In this document: positions 35,864-45,759 of the stretch, in pieces
Numbering within the stretch: the first letter of the stretch is position 1
Layout: the number at the start of each line of letters is the position of its first letter
Source of the DNA: Azospirillum thiophilum
GTDB lineage: Bacteria > Pseudomonadota > Alphaproteobacteria > Azospirillales > Azospirillaceae
Reading direction: 5' to 3'
Assembly: GCF_001305595.1 (NCBI RefSeq)
Contig: NZ_CP012401.1
Coordinates: 1,231,501-1,295,500, forward strand
DNA length: 64,000 nt
Notes under the pieces: generated by a model
The model's input: only the letters and a program-made list of their open reading frames with translations
What the model was told of the DNA's origin: nothing
Databases searched by the model: none
Program-made: the position numbers and the translations under genes

Positions 35864-36649
35864 ATGGCGGACCTGACCGTTTCCGTTCCCAACCTGTCGA
35901 GCAGCGCCTTTTCGCAGTTGAAGGGGACGACGACCCGCGTCGGGGCCGACGGGGCCAACGCCGATTACCGCAGTTTCACGGTCAGCAAGGCCGGTGAATA
36001 CAATTTCAAGGTCAACGACACCTTCACCAACGTCGAGATCCGCAACGACCGCAACGAGGTGGTGACCATCCTCAAGTCGCAGGCGGAGGCGACGGACGCC
36101 AGCGCGCGGCTGGGGCCGGGAACCTACACGGCGACCATCTCGCAGGCCAACCGTGCGGCCGGCGCGCGCGACTATTCGCTGGACATCTCGGAAAAGCAGA
36201 ACATCCTGGTGACCGGCGCCGGGGCCATGCTGAAGGGCACGGCCCAGCCGCCGGGAAATGGCGATACCGGCGTTCAGAAGCATACCTTCAACGTGGTCCA
36301 AGGCGGCACCTTCACCGCCAACCTGACGCTGCCCGACACGCGCTGGGCGATGATGGACAAGGATGGCAAGGTCGTCGCCTCAAGCGACTCGCTCAAGCCC
36401 GACGAACAGGAGAATTTCCTGCAGAAGCCGACCTACAAGCTCGAGCCCGGCCAATACAGCATGGTGCTGGTCCCGCCATCGAAGCTGAAGACGCCCACCG
36501 ACTTCCAGATGAGTTTCGTGCCCCGCGACCCGAGCCTGTCCGAAACCGGCACGAGCCAGGAAAGCGCCATTTCCAAGACCTTGCGCGAACGGCAGGCCCG
36601 CCTGCAACAATGGGCGTCGGAAGCCAAGACGACCAAGACGTCCGCCTGA
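35864..36649 (+). CDS. PPC-like beta-sandwich protein of unknown function
   Basis: The 261-residue protein has two related beta-rich segments (about 10-105 and 115-220). Their pattern is ADYRSFTVSKAGEYNFKVNDTFTNVEIRNDRNEVVTILKS with LGPGTYTATISQ, and KHTFNVVQGGTFTANLTLPDTRWAMMDKDGKVVASS with LEPGQYSMVLV. This repeats the signature of bacterial pre-peptidase C-terminal (PPC) domains, which help secreted proteins fold or bind carbohydrate. No signal peptide is visible, and the C-terminal 35 residues are helical and charged. The ATG at 35864 has AGGGGGA upstream. Function is unknown. Confidence 0.6.
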   Translation: MADLTVSVPNLSSSAFSQLKGTTTRVGADGANADYRSFTVSKAGEYNFKVNDTFTNVEIRNDRNEVVTILKSQAEATDASARLGPGTYTATISQANRAAGARDYSLDISEKQNILVTGAGAMLKGTAQPPGNGDTGVQKHTFNVVQGGTFTANLTLPDTRWAMMDKDGKVVASSDSLKPDEQENFLQKPTYKLEPGQYSMVLVPPSKLKTPTDFQMSFVPRDPSLSETGTSQESAISKTLRERQARLQQWASEAKTTKTSA

Positions 36650-36767
36650 ACGGTCTTGGGCAGCGCGAGCCCACGCCGCCTTATCTTTGGCCGGTCCATG
36701 CCGCGGATCGGAAACCTTCCTGCGGAATGTTGCTGCACCGGCTTGGCCATGGGGTATGCTGCGGGCC

Positions 36768-37556
36768 ATGGACTTCACGGATACCCAGCTTCACCGCTAT
36801 TCCCGTCACATCGTGTTGCCGGAAGTCGGCGGCATCGGGCAGGAAAAGCTCTTGCGCTCCAAGGTGCTGGTCGTCGGTGCCGGCGGCCTGGGCGCGCCCC
36901 TGCTGCTCTATCTGGCAGCGGCCGGCGTCGGAACCATCGGCATCGTCGATGACGACACGGTCGATCTGTCGAACCTGCAGCGGCAGGTGATCCACGACGA
37001 GTCGACCCTGGGCCTGCCCAAGGTGGACAGCGCCGCTGCCCGCATCCATATGCTGAACCCCGACGTCCGGGTGGAGGCGCACCGGGTGCGGCTGACCCGC
37101 GATAATGCGATGGATCTGATCGGCGGCTATGATCTGGTCGCCGACGGCTCGGACAATTTCTCCACGCGCTTTTTGTTGAACGACGCCTGCTTCCTGGCCG
37201 GCAAGCCGCTGGTGTCGGCGGCGATCCTGCGCTTCGACGGGCAGTTGACCACCTTCAAGGCGCATCTCGGGGCGCCGCATCCCTGCTATCGCTGCCTTTT
37301 CCCCGAACCGCCGCCGCGCGGCACCGTGCCGTCCTGTTCGGAAGGCGGTGTGCTGGGGGCGCTGGCCGGCTTCGTCGGCTCGCTCCAGGCGACGGAGGTG
37401 CTGAAGGAACTGCTGGGCCTGGGCGAGAGCCTGTCGGGCAGCCTGCTGATGATGGACACGCTCTATGCGTCCTATCAGCGCATCGCCATCAAGCGGGATC
37501 CCGACTGCCCGCTTTGCGGCGATCATCCGACGATCCACGACCTCTCCGCCCACTGA
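36768..37556 (+). CDS. moeB: MoeB/ThiF-family adenylyltransferase
   Basis: This E1-like enzyme adenylates the C-terminal glycine of a small sulfur carrier (MoaD or ThiS) for molybdopterin or thiamine synthesis. The 262-residue protein has a nucleotide-binding GAGGLG at 37-42, the catalytic-region cysteine 190, and zinc pairs C173/C176 and C247/C250. The start at 36768 is preferred because the family begins MDFTDTQLHRYSRHIVLPEVG. It lacks a rhodanese domain. The adjacent DsrE gene (34 bases downstream) suggests sulfur transfer. Whether MoaD or ThiS is its partner is unknown. Confidence 0.9.
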   Translation: MDFTDTQLHRYSRHIVLPEVGGIGQEKLLRSKVLVVGAGGLGAPLLLYLAAAGVGTIGIVDDDTVDLSNLQRQVIHDESTLGLPKVDSAAARIHMLNPDVRVEAHRVRLTRDNAMDLIGGYDLVADGSDNFSTRFLLNDACFLAGKPLVSAAILRFDGQLTTFKAHLGAPHPCYRCLFPEPPPRGTVPSCSEGGVLGALAGFVGSLQATEVLKELLGLGESLSGSLLMMDTLYASYQRIAIKRDPDCPLCGDHPTIHDLSAH

Positions 37557-37589
37557 CGGGCGCCACGAGAAAGACGGGAGGCGGCCCAC

Positions 37590-38054
37590 ATGTCCACCAC
37601 CATGTCCGAATCCGCGGTCGACGGCACCGCGGCCCTGTCCATCGTCCTGTTTGCCGGCGGCTTCGACCGCGTCCATTATGCGCTGGTGATGGCCAGCGCG
37701 GCGGCGGCCACCAACCGCAAGGTCACGCTGTTCTTCACCGGCCGCGCGCTGCGTGCGCTGGTGCACGAGGCGGAGCCGGGGGTGCTGGGCTGGCACGATC
37801 TGGACCCGGCGGACGACGGCAGCACGCCGGTGGCGCGGGACCGCTATTTCGCCACCCACGGCCTCGCCACCTTCGAGGAACTGCTGGAGGCCTGCGTCGC
37901 CCTGGGCGTCACGGTGATGGCGTGCGAGATGGGGTTGCGGGCGCTTGGGCTGCCACCGGGCGTCGGGCTGCGCGCCGACGTACCGGTCGCCACCGGTGGC
38001 GTCGTCACCTTTCTGAACGAGGCGCCGAAGGGCGGCGCCATGCTGTTCGTCTGA
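37590..38054 (+). CDS. DsrE-family protein
   Basis: The 154-residue protein has a DsrE/DsrF-like alpha/beta fold: LSIVLFAGGFDRVHYALVMASAAAATNRKVTLFFTGRALRAL, then YFATHGLATFEELLEACVALGVTVMACEMGLRALGL. DsrE-type proteins carry sulfur on a cysteine, and the cysteines here (in ACVALG and ACEMGL) are candidates. It lies after moeB and before a small unknown gene with close spacing, consistent with an operon. Its exact sulfur-carrier partner is not determined. Confidence 0.85.
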   Translation: MSTTMSESAVDGTAALSIVLFAGGFDRVHYALVMASAAAATNRKVTLFFTGRALRALVHEAEPGVLGWHDLDPADDGSTPVARDRYFATHGLATFEELLEACVALGVTVMACEMGLRALGLPPGVGLRADVPVATGGVVTFLNEAPKGGAMLFV

Positions 38055-38068
38055 CACGGCCGGTGGGC

Positions 38069-38326
38069 ATGAGCGACAACCGTGACATTCTCGACTTCGC
38101 AAACCGCTTCGAGGCGATCGCCGCCGACGGGTTCGAAGGACGTCCCTATCGCCCGGCGCTGGTCGAGCTTGCCCGCCGGGTGCGGGTGCAGCCCGGGGTG
38201 GCGCCACAGGTCGCCCATGCGTTGGGTGTGATGATCGGGCTGATCGGCGAGAGCGCGCCCGACGGACGTTTCGCGTCCAAGATCGCCATCCTGCGCGAGG
38301 CGGCGGACCTGCTTGCAGAGGAGTGA
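38069..38326 (+). CDS. Small helical protein in the moeB-dsrE cluster
   Basis: The 85-residue protein begins MSDNRDILDFANRFEAI and appears wholly helical with no membrane segment. It starts 15 bases after the dsrE-like stop in the same orientation and ends before the ECF41 promoter. I do not recognise a family. Its position suggests a link with the sulfur-transfer genes, but there is no direct sequence evidence for that. Confidence 0.6.
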   Translation: MSDNRDILDFANRFEAIAADGFEGRPYRPALVELARRVRVQPGVAPQVAHALGVMIGLIGESAPDGRFASKIAILREAADLLAEE

Positions 38327-38347
38327 CGGCAGAGCAAGCCAGCCATG

Positions 38348-38374
38348 CGTCACGCCGGAGGCGTCGCCCCCGTC
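38348..38374 (+). promoter_or_regulatory. Candidate ECF41-type promoter
   Basis: CGTCACG at 38348-38354 is followed by a 16-base spacer and CGTC at 38371-38374. The ECF41 consensus I recall is TGTCACA-N16-CGTC, so five of seven -35 positions and all four -10 positions match, with the expected spacing. It lies 37 bases before the AhpD-like gene, the known target type of ECF41 sigma factors. The consensus is from memory and should be checked. Confidence 0.5.
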
Positions 38375-38410
38375 AAGTGGGCGATGACACTCCGAACAAG
38401 GATGCGAACC

Positions 38411-38863
38411 ATGGCTTTCCGTCTCACCGTCGCCACCGGCGCGCCCGCCCTTTATGCGGCGATGTACGCCACCACCAAAGCCATCCGGTCCAGCGGCCTG
38501 CCGGCCGGCCTGATCCACTTGGTTGACCTGCGCGTGTCGCAGATCAATGGCTGCGCCTACTGCATCGACATGCACAGCAAGGAAGCCCGCAATGAGGGCC
38601 AATCCGACGAGCGGATCGCCGCCTTGTCCGGCTGGGAGCGGTTGGACCTGTTCCTGCCTGACGAACGCGCGGCCTTCGCCTGGGCCGAGGTGCTGACCCG
38701 CAACCGGCATGACCGCATCGATGCGGCGCACCGCGAGATGCAGCGGCACTTCGGTACGGAGCAGATTGCCGCGCTGACCGTGGCGGTGGCGCAGATCAAC
38801 GCCTGGAACCGTGTGGGCATCGCCCAGCATGTCGAGGGCACCGCCGTCGGCGTCGCCGCGTGA
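38411..38863 (+). CDS. Carboxymuconolactone decarboxylase/AhpD-family protein
   Basis: The 150-residue protein carries the AhpD redox motif, C48-A-Y-C51 followed by H55 (GCAYCIDMH). AhpD-like proteins act in peroxide reduction through the CxxC disulfide. The start at 38411 is preferred because the earlier frame (38345) would begin inside the candidate ECF41 promoter. Its stop overlaps the GTG start of the ECF41 sigma gene, so the two are coupled. This gene pair is the standard ECF41 arrangement. Confidence 0.92.
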   Translation: MAFRLTVATGAPALYAAMYATTKAIRSSGLPAGLIHLVDLRVSQINGCAYCIDMHSKEARNEGQSDERIAALSGWERLDLFLPDERAAFAWAEVLTRNRHDRIDAAHREMQRHFGTEQIAALTVAVAQINAWNRVGIAQHVEGTAVGVAA

Positions 38864-39762
38864 CGGTGCAGGCCGGCCCGGGCAGTGCGCTCGCCGCCTT
38901 CGCGGGAGAGCGGGCGCGCTTGCGCGCCTTGGCCTACCGGCTGCTCGGGTCGGTGGCGGAGGCGGAGGATACGCTGCAGGACGCTTGGCTGCGCTGGTCC
39001 GCGGTGGCGCCCGGCAGCGTCGAGTCGGCTCCGGCATTCCTGACCACCTTGGTGACGCGGCTGGCGCTCGACCGCCTGCGCTCCGCCCGGGTGGTGCGGG
39101 AACGCTATTACGGGCTGTGGCTGCCCGAACCGGAGGTCGCCGTTTGGTGCGACGAGGCGGAAGATGCCGCAGGGACCGGGTCGGTGCCGATGGCGATGCT
39201 CCTGCTGCTGGAACGGCTGGCGCCGGAACAGCGGGCGGTTTTTGTCCTGCGCGAGGCGATGGACCTGGACTATGCGGAGATCGCGGCGACGCTCGGCAAG
39301 TCGGTGGAGGCCTGCCGCCAGATCATGCGGCGCGCGCGGGCGCGGTTGGCCGAGCCTGCCGCTGCCCGTACCGATGCCGGAGCAGGCCGCCGGCTGGCCG
39401 ACGCCTTCGCCGATGCCAGTGCCCGGCGCGACTATGCGGCCATCGTGGCGCTGCTGGCCGACGACGCCCAGTGGCTGAGCGACGGCGGGGGGATGGTGCT
39501 GACCGCGGTGAACACACTGCATGGCGCCGACCGCATCGCCCGTTTCCTGCTGGGTGTCCAGCGCAAGCGGGATGCCGGCTTCGGCTTCGTCCCCGTGCGG
39601 GTGAATGGCGGGCCGGGTTTCCTGACCCATTTGGGCGGGACGTTTCGCAGTGTCTGGGCGCTCGACATCGCCGGTGGACGCATCCAGCGCGTCTACCAGA
39701 TCGCCAACCCGGACAAGCTGAGGCATGTGGCGGAGGTTCGGGCCGACGGCATCGGCCATTGA
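38860..39762 (+). CDS. ECF41-family RNA polymerase sigma factor with SnoaL-like C-terminus
   Basis: The 300-residue sigma factor has region 2 (about 12-75), region 4 (about 110-165) and a fused SnoaL-like domain (about 180-290) that regulates the sigma activity. All three ECF41 signatures are present: WLPEP at 87-91, DGGG at 208-211 and NPDKL at 283-287. The GTG start at 38860 overlaps the AhpD-like gene stop (GTGA). It probably directs transcription of that gene and itself. There is no classical anti-sigma gene, consistent with ECF41 control by its own C-terminus. Confidence 0.93.
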   Translation: MTVQAGPGSALAAFAGERARLRALAYRLLGSVAEAEDTLQDAWLRWSAVAPGSVESAPAFLTTLVTRLALDRLRSARVVRERYYGLWLPEPEVAVWCDEAEDAAGTGSVPMAMLLLLERLAPEQRAVFVLREAMDLDYAEIAATLGKSVEACRQIMRRARARLAEPAAARTDAGAGRRLADAFADASARRDYAAIVALLADDAQWLSDGGGMVLTAVNTLHGADRIARFLLGVQRKRDAGFGFVPVRVNGGPGFLTHLGGTFRSVWALDIAGGRIQRVYQIANPDKLRHVAEVRADGIGH

Positions 39763-39765
39763 CCG

Positions 39766-40140
39766 TCAGGCGGCGACCTCATCCAGCCAGCGGTCCAGCG
39801 CGGTCAGGTCCACCGGGCAGGGCAGGACCGGGAAGGGACCGTTCGGCATGCGGCGGCCGGTCATCAGGATGCGTGTCTGCGGATAGAGCATGGCGGCAAG
39901 TGCCGCGGCGCGATCGCCCTCGTCCCCTTCGCGGTCGAACGGCAGCAATGCGACGACCGGCGCCTCGGCACCGATGATGGCCAGCGCCTCCAGCGCATCG
40001 GCGGTCTGCGAGACCTGAAAGCCGCGGCCGGACAGATGGCCGGCCAGGGCCTCGCGCTGCACCCGGTCGGCATCGGCGACCACGGCCCGGCGTCCGCCAT
40101 AGCCAGGCGGCCGAATGTCGGCATCGATGCTGAAAGCCAC
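39766..40140 (-). CDS. Receiver-like single-domain protein, degenerate
   Basis: The 124-residue protein looks like a stand-alone response regulator fold: AVVADADRVQREALAGHLSGRGFQVSQTADALEALAII, then a strand at VVALLPFD and ILMTGRR. The expected phospho-acceptor aspartate is not at the end of strand three (VVALLPFD), and the conserved K-P near the C-terminus reads C-P. It is therefore probably not phosphorylated in the usual way. It is convergent with the ECF41 gene, 3 bases away. Function is unknown. Confidence 0.6.
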   Translation of the reverse strand: MAFSIDADIRPPGYGGRRAVVADADRVQREALAGHLSGRGFQVSQTADALEALAIIGAEAPVVALLPFDREGDEGDRAAALAAMLYPQTRILMTGRRMPNGPFPVLPCPVDLTALDRWLDEVAA

Positions 40141-40216
40141 GCTTTTCCTCCGTCCATCATCTTTTCGTTATGGACGGACGGAGTATGAGGGTGGGCAGCC
40201 GGGTTGTAAACGGCCG

Positions 40217-40954
40217 CTACCTGTGGTTCGACCTTCGTCGAATACGGACCACCTCGCCCTTGTGCATCAGCGCCAGCATCGGCAGGTCGCTGGGGTGGTT
40301 GCCGTAGCCCCAGGTTGCGGCGACCGGGCCGTTACCGGCGATCCAGGCGGTCACCCGTTCCGCCTTGTCGCGGCGCACGCAGTTGGCGGTGCTGAGCCTC
40401 CCGGTCAGCGTCCCGTCCACCACCTCCATTCCGGTGGCCAGCAGGTCGGCCACCCCCAGTCCGCGCAGCAGCGCCGGCATATAGAGGTCGAGCGCGCCGG
40501 TGGCGACCACCACGCGGCGGCCTTGCCGGCAGTGGTCCTTCAGCACCTCCAGCATCGGCTGGTGCCAGCGGATGCGCGGAACCATCCGCTCCGCCGCGGC
40601 CATCGCCTCGGCCACCGGCAGGCCGCGAAGCGTGCGCTTCAGGAAGATCGCCTTGACCGACCCGGGAAAATCGCAGCCGGGTCCCCGGCCGCGGACATGG
40701 CGATGCAACCCCGACCGGATGGCGTCGGCCAGCGCCAGCGCGGCGCGGCGCCGGCCGATCACTTCGCCGACGAACATCGGCAGGCTGTCGCCATGGATCA
40801 GGGTGCCGTCGAAATCGAAGAAGGCGACGCCCGACGGACCATGGACAGCGGTCACGGCAGCCGGCGAATCAGCAGGGAAGGCCGGCGGGGCGGCCGGTTG
40901 CGTGAGGCTTGGCCGGGGAGCGGTGCCGGAGGCCGGAGCGGAGGTTATCTGCAT
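40217..40954 (-). CDS. HAD-family phosphatase (subfamily IB, SerB-like)
   Basis: The 245-residue protein has the HAD motif I FFDFDGTLIHGDS, motif II VVATGALD, the conserved lysine in KAERVTAW and motif III GYGNHPSDLPML. It belongs to the IB group that includes phosphoserine phosphatase-like enzymes, and the substrate is unknown. The first 55 residues are low-complexity. The start at 40954 is uncertain: a longer frame opens with TTG at 41053, overlapping the coiled-coil gene by 4 bases, and a later GTG is possible. The next gene upstream on this strand is the coiled-coil protein at 41050-41403. Confidence 0.85.
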   Translation of the reverse strand: MQITSAPASGTAPRPSLTQPAAPPAFPADSPAAVTAVHGPSGVAFFDFDGTLIHGDSLPMFVGEVIGRRRAALALADAIRSGLHRHVRGRGPGCDFPGSVKAIFLKRTLRGLPVAEAMAAAERMVPRIRWHQPMLEVLKDHCRQGRRVVVATGALDLYMPALLRGLGVADLLATGMEVVDGTLTGRLSTANCVRRDKAERVTAWIAGNGPVAATWGYGNHPSDLPMLALMHKGEVVRIRRRSNHR

Positions 40955-41049
40955 GGAGGCGTTTATCCGACCGTAGCGCTCCGGCGGGCAAGGCTTTTCG
41001 CCTGCGGCCGGTATGGCACCCGCCAGCATGCCGTCCGCCGCTGTTCCGA

Positions 41050-41403
41050 TCAATGCAGCATCGGGCCGCAGGGCACTTCGAAGAGCGGCCCGTCCTCCTG
41101 ATCGTCTCCGGTACCGTCCTCGGGGCCGGCGACATGGCCGTCGCCTTCCTCGAGTTGGGCGATCAGGTCGCCTGACGCTTCCTCCAGCCCGGCCTTTACG
41201 GCGATCAGCAAATTGATGATCTCGCCATTGTCCTGCTCAAGGCTGCGGACCCGCTCTTCCAAGCGGTCGATGCGGCGCATCAGCAACTCCGACAGGCGGT
41301 CCAGACGGGCGAGAACGGGATCCGGACCCGGCATTGCGGACCCCGGTGTGCCGGTTGCGCTTTCAGGCCGGCTTTCGTGGCGGTCGTCGTGGCGGTCATC
41401 CAT
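41050..41403 (-). CDS. Small acidic coiled-coil protein
   Basis: The 117-residue protein has a charged, disordered N-terminus (DDRHDDRHESR), a predicted coiled coil in the middle (about 30-80, LARLDRLSELLMRRIDRLEERVRSLEQDNGEI) and a negatively charged tail. It is not recognised as a named family. The ATG at 41403 is preferred to a longer frame from 41490. It lies next to the HAD phosphatase gene in the same orientation. Function is unknown. Confidence 0.55.
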   Translation of the reverse strand: MDDRHDDRHESRPESATGTPGSAMPGPDPVLARLDRLSELLMRRIDRLEERVRSLEQDNGEIINLLIAVKAGLEEASGDLIAQLEEGDGHVAGPEDGTGDDQEDGPLFEVPCGPMLH

Positions 41404-41599
41404 GGTGTGGCCGGTTCCGGTCAGTGAGGTTTGCTCCTCGCCTAACCTTGGGCCAGCGGGCCGCAAGGTCCAGACCGGCACCCGATGCACCCCGCAAGCG
41501 ATGTCCGCCTGACCCGCCCGTCGAGGGCTTGACGATTCCGGAGAGGTGTCTGTTCAGCCGACACCCCTTGTGCGCATTGCCTGTGGGGCCGCTCTAAAG

Positions 41600-42031
41600 T
41601 CAAGACTCAGATTTGTCGGGGCGGCGCTTGCGCGGAACGCCGTACAGCTCCAGCCGATGGCCTATCAGGTCATAGCCCAGTTCGCGGGCGATGCTTTCCT
41701 TCAGCCGTTCCATTTCATCGTTGGTGAACTCGATGACTTCACCGGAATCGACATCGATCAGATGATGGTGGTGGTCGGTTCTTGTTTCCTCGTAGCGCGC
41801 CCGGCCATCGCCGAAATCCAACCGGTCGATGACATGCGCCTCTTCGAACAGCCGCATGGTGCGGTAGACCGTGGCAATGGAGATGCGCGGGTCGATGGCC
41901 GATGCACGGCGGTGCACCTCCTCCACATCGGGGTGGTCTGTCGCCTCCGACAGCACGCGCGAGATCACGCGGCGCTGGTCGGTCATCTTCAACCCCTTTT
42001 TCACGCACAATTCTTCGAGGCGCGAGGGCAT
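41600..42031 (-). CDS. fur: Fur-family metalloregulator (alphaproteobacterial Fur/Mur type)
   Basis: The 143-residue protein begins MPSRLEELCVKKGLKMTDQRRVI and has the Fur winged helix (about 10-80, ISIATVYRTMRLFEEA) followed by the metal-binding DHHHHLIDVDSGEVIEF segment. It lacks the C-x2-C structural zinc pairs of E. coli Fur. The sequence is closest to the alphaproteobacterial Fur that responds mainly to manganese (Mur) in several genera. Iron or manganese sensing here is inferred. The ATG at 42031 is preferred over 42037 because AGGGG is then at normal spacing. Confidence 0.9.
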   Translation of the reverse strand: MPSRLEELCVKKGLKMTDQRRVISRVLSEATDHPDVEEVHRRASAIDPRISIATVYRTMRLFEEAHVIDRLDFGDGRARYEETRTDHHHHLIDVDSGEVIEFTNDEMERLKESIARELGYDLIGHRLELYGVPRKRRPDKSES

Positions 42032-42413
42032 GGACATCCCCTGTGATCCTATCTCTTGTGGCGGGCGGCGGTTCACCCTTCCGGTCTCCCTGATGCTCGG
42101 AAAGCCAGCGCCGATTCCCGACCGCACGGACGGACCGGGCCGGCCGATCGCGGCACCCCGAATATCCGAGCATCATACTGTGTTTCGGATGCATTCACAA
42201 ATGCCCAGCTTTCCTTCGGACGGCCGATCGTGCAAACACCTTGCCGGCCAAGGTCATAGGCATTTCAGCCATGTCCGTCACGGGGGGCGGGGCGCCAAGG
42301 TGGAAACCAATTGCTCATAATCCACTGCTAGGTTTTGCCAAACGGGGACTGCGCATTCGGCGACGGTTGCCCGCATCGGACATGATACCGCCGGACAGGG
42401 AGGGGGAGATGCC
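42032..42413. other. Intergenic region between fur and the histidine kinase
   Basis: This 380-base divergent gap contains no recognised gene. A short palindrome GCATT-CACA-AATGC lies near 42191-42204. No clear metal box, terminator or sigma element was found. It should hold the promoters of both divergent genes. Confidence 0.5.
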
Positions 42414-43636
<1,223 letters not shown>

Positions 43637-43637
<1 letters not shown>

Positions 43638-43668
43638 GGGCCCTCTTCTCCGCGAAGAAGAGGGCCCC
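43637..43668. terminator. Bidirectional hairpin between the kinase gene and htpG
   Basis: A perfect 13-base stem (GGGGCCCTCTTCT at 43637-43649 with 43656-43668) closes a six-base loop, just after the kinase stop codon and shortly before the htpG stop. It has no long T-run but is well placed to terminate both convergent messages. Confidence 0.75.
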
Positions 43669-43675
43669 GCTATCC

Positions 43676-45556
43676 TTACGCCAGCCCCTTCTCCATCGCG
43701 CCGGCCAGACGGCGGGCGAAGGCGGCGGGGTCGGGCAGGGGTTCGCCCTCGACGATGCGGGCCTGGTCGAGCAGCAGCCACGCCGCATCCTCCAGCGCGT
43801 CGGTGGCGCCGCTGCCTTTGGCCCGTTCTGCCAGACGCTTGATCAGGGCGTGGGACGGGTTGATCTCCAGGATGCGCTTGCCGATCTCGCCGTTCAGCTG
43901 CTTGTGCTGTTTCAGCAGGCGCTCCAGATGCATGTCCATGTCGTTGTCGTCGGCGACCAGGCAGACGGCGCTGTCGGTCAGCCGTTCGGACTTGCGGACG
44001 TCCTTCACCGCGTCGGACAGGGTCAGCTTCAGCAGGGCCAGCAGATCGGTCAATTCGCCCTCGGGCGCCTTCTCCTCCGGCTTCTCCGGCTCGGCACCCT
44101 TGATCTTGCCGAGGTCCGCGCCGCCGCGCGTCACCGACTTGAAGGGCTTGCCGTCATAGACGCCGACCGACGGCATCCAGAACTCGTCCACCGGGTCGGT
44201 CAGCAGCAGAACCTCGACGCCCTTGGCCTTGAAGCCTTCCAACTGCGGGCTGCGCAGCAGCGTGTCGAGATCGTCGCCGCTGATGGTGTAGATGGCGTCC
44301 TGGCCCTCCTTCATGCGGCCGACATACTGCTCCAGCGACACCAGTTCCTCGCCGGCGGTGGTGCGGAAGCGCAGCAGCTTCAGGATGTCGTCCCGGTGCT
44401 CGTAGTCCTCATAGAGGCCTTCCTTCAGCACCGCGCCGAAATTCTCCCAGAAGCCATTGTATTCGGCGACGTTCTCGCTGTCCTTCGCCTTCTTTGCCAG
44501 TTCCGACAGGACACGGCGCGTGATGCCGGCGCGGATCTTTGCCAGCATCGGATTGTGCTGCAGCATCTCGCGGCTGATGTTCAGCGGCAGATCCTCGCTG
44601 TCGACCACACCGCGCAGGAAGCGCAGATAGGGCGGGAGCAGGCCTTCGGCCGCGTCGGTGATGAAGACGCGCTTGACGTACAGCTTCACCCGGTGGGCGC
44701 GCTTGGGATCGAACAGGTCGAAGGGCTTGGTCGAGGGCACGAACAGCAGGTTGGTGTATTCCAGCGCCCCTTCCGCCCGCCAGTGGAGCGTCAGCCACGG
44801 CTCGTCGAAGGCATGGCCGACATGATGGTAGAATTCCTTGTACTGGTCGGCGGTGATCTCCGACTTCGACCGGGTCCACAGGGCCGATGCGCTGTTCAGC
44901 GCCTTGGCGTCGTCACCCTCGCCGAACAGGATCGGGATGGCGATGTGGTCGGAATATTTGCGGACGATGCCGCCCAGCCGGGTCTCGTCCAGATACTCGT
45001 CGTCGCCCTCGCGCAGGTGCAGGACGATCTTCGTGCCGCGCGACAGGCCGTCGGCCTCCGCGATGGTGAATTCGCCCTTGCCGTCGGATTCCCAGCGCCA
45101 GCCATGGGGCTCGCCGGCCTTGCGGGTCAGCACGGTGACCGTGTCGGCGGCCATGAAGGCGGAATAGAAGCCGACGCCGAACTGACCGATCAGGTTGACG
45201 TCCTTCTTGCCGTCAGCCTTCTCCGCGCCCTCCAGCGACTTCATGAAGGCGGCGGTGCCGGAGCGGGCGATGGTGCCGAGATTCTCGACCAGATCCTCGC
45301 GGTTCATGCCGATGCCGTTGTCGGCGACGGTCAGGGTCCGCGCGTCCTTGTCGACCAGCAGGCGGACCTTCAGGTTCGGATCGTCGGCCGAGAGTTCCGG
45401 CTGGGTCAGGGCCGCATAGCGCAGTCGGTCGCAGGCATCCGACGCGTTGGAGACCAGTTCGCGCAGGAACACTTCCTTCTCGCTGTAGAGCGAGTGGGCG
45501 ACGATGTCGAGCAGGCGGCTGACCTCGGCTTGAAAACTGAGCCGTTCCTCGGTCAT
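43676..45556 (-). CDS. htpG: Hsp90-family chaperone HtpG
   Basis: HtpG is an ATP-dependent dimeric chaperone that remodels client proteins. The 626-residue protein keeps the Hsp90 signature YSEKEVFLRELVSNASDACDRLR, the ATP-binding DNGIGMNREDLVENLGTIARSGT and GQFGVGFYSAFM. The C-terminal dimerisation region (HALIKRL) is present. The length and domain order are standard for bacterial HtpG. It stands alone between the kinase hairpin and a large exported protein gene. No heat-shock operator was recognised upstream. Confidence 0.96.
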   Translation of the reverse strand: MTEERLSFQAEVSRLLDIVAHSLYSEKEVFLRELVSNASDACDRLRYAALTQPELSADDPNLKVRLLVDKDARTLTVADNGIGMNREDLVENLGTIARSGTAAFMKSLEGAEKADGKKDVNLIGQFGVGFYSAFMAADTVTVLTRKAGEPHGWRWESDGKGEFTIAEADGLSRGTKIVLHLREGDDEYLDETRLGGIVRKYSDHIAIPILFGEGDDAKALNSASALWTRSKSEITADQYKEFYHHVGHAFDEPWLTLHWRAEGALEYTNLLFVPSTKPFDLFDPKRAHRVKLYVKRVFITDAAEGLLPPYLRFLRGVVDSEDLPLNISREMLQHNPMLAKIRAGITRRVLSELAKKAKDSENVAEYNGFWENFGAVLKEGLYEDYEHRDDILKLLRFRTTAGEELVSLEQYVGRMKEGQDAIYTISGDDLDTLLRSPQLEGFKAKGVEVLLLTDPVDEFWMPSVGVYDGKPFKSVTRGGADLGKIKGAEPEKPEEKAPEGELTDLLALLKLTLSDAVKDVRKSERLTDSAVCLVADDNDMDMHLERLLKQHKQLNGEIGKRILEINPSHALIKRLAERAKGSGATDALEDAAWLLLDQARIVEGEPLPDPAAFARRLAGAMEKGLA

Positions 45557-45685
45557 GGGGGCACCTTCGTTGGTTTTGCACGGGTGATGGCGTCAAGACG
45601 GCGGAGATATGTGAAAGCGTCTCCGCCGTTCAAGAGGCTTGTACCCTGCAACCGCGGGAGGTGTGCGGCGGGATGCCGCGATCCG

Positions 45686-45734
45686 GCCGGATTTCCGAAC
45701 TCCGTCCATACATGGGCGGGCGCGGAAATCCGGC
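45686..45734. repeat. Palindromic repeat, family 1, copy 2
   Basis: GCCGGATTTCCG at 45686-45697 and its complement at 45723-45734 form a 12-base inverted repeat with a 25-base loop. Read on the minus strand, the loop carries GCCCGCCCAT and GGAGTT, as in copy 1 at 9513-9561, while the stem differs by paired substitutions. It lies between htpG and the exported protein gene. Confidence 0.75.
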
Positions 45735-45759
45735 AGAACCATGGAGCCCAGGTCGGCTC

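Noticed and set aside
41545..41565. Short hairpin GGTGTC...GACACC downstream of fur as a terminator
   Set aside because: The stem is only six bases with no T-run, too weak to call.
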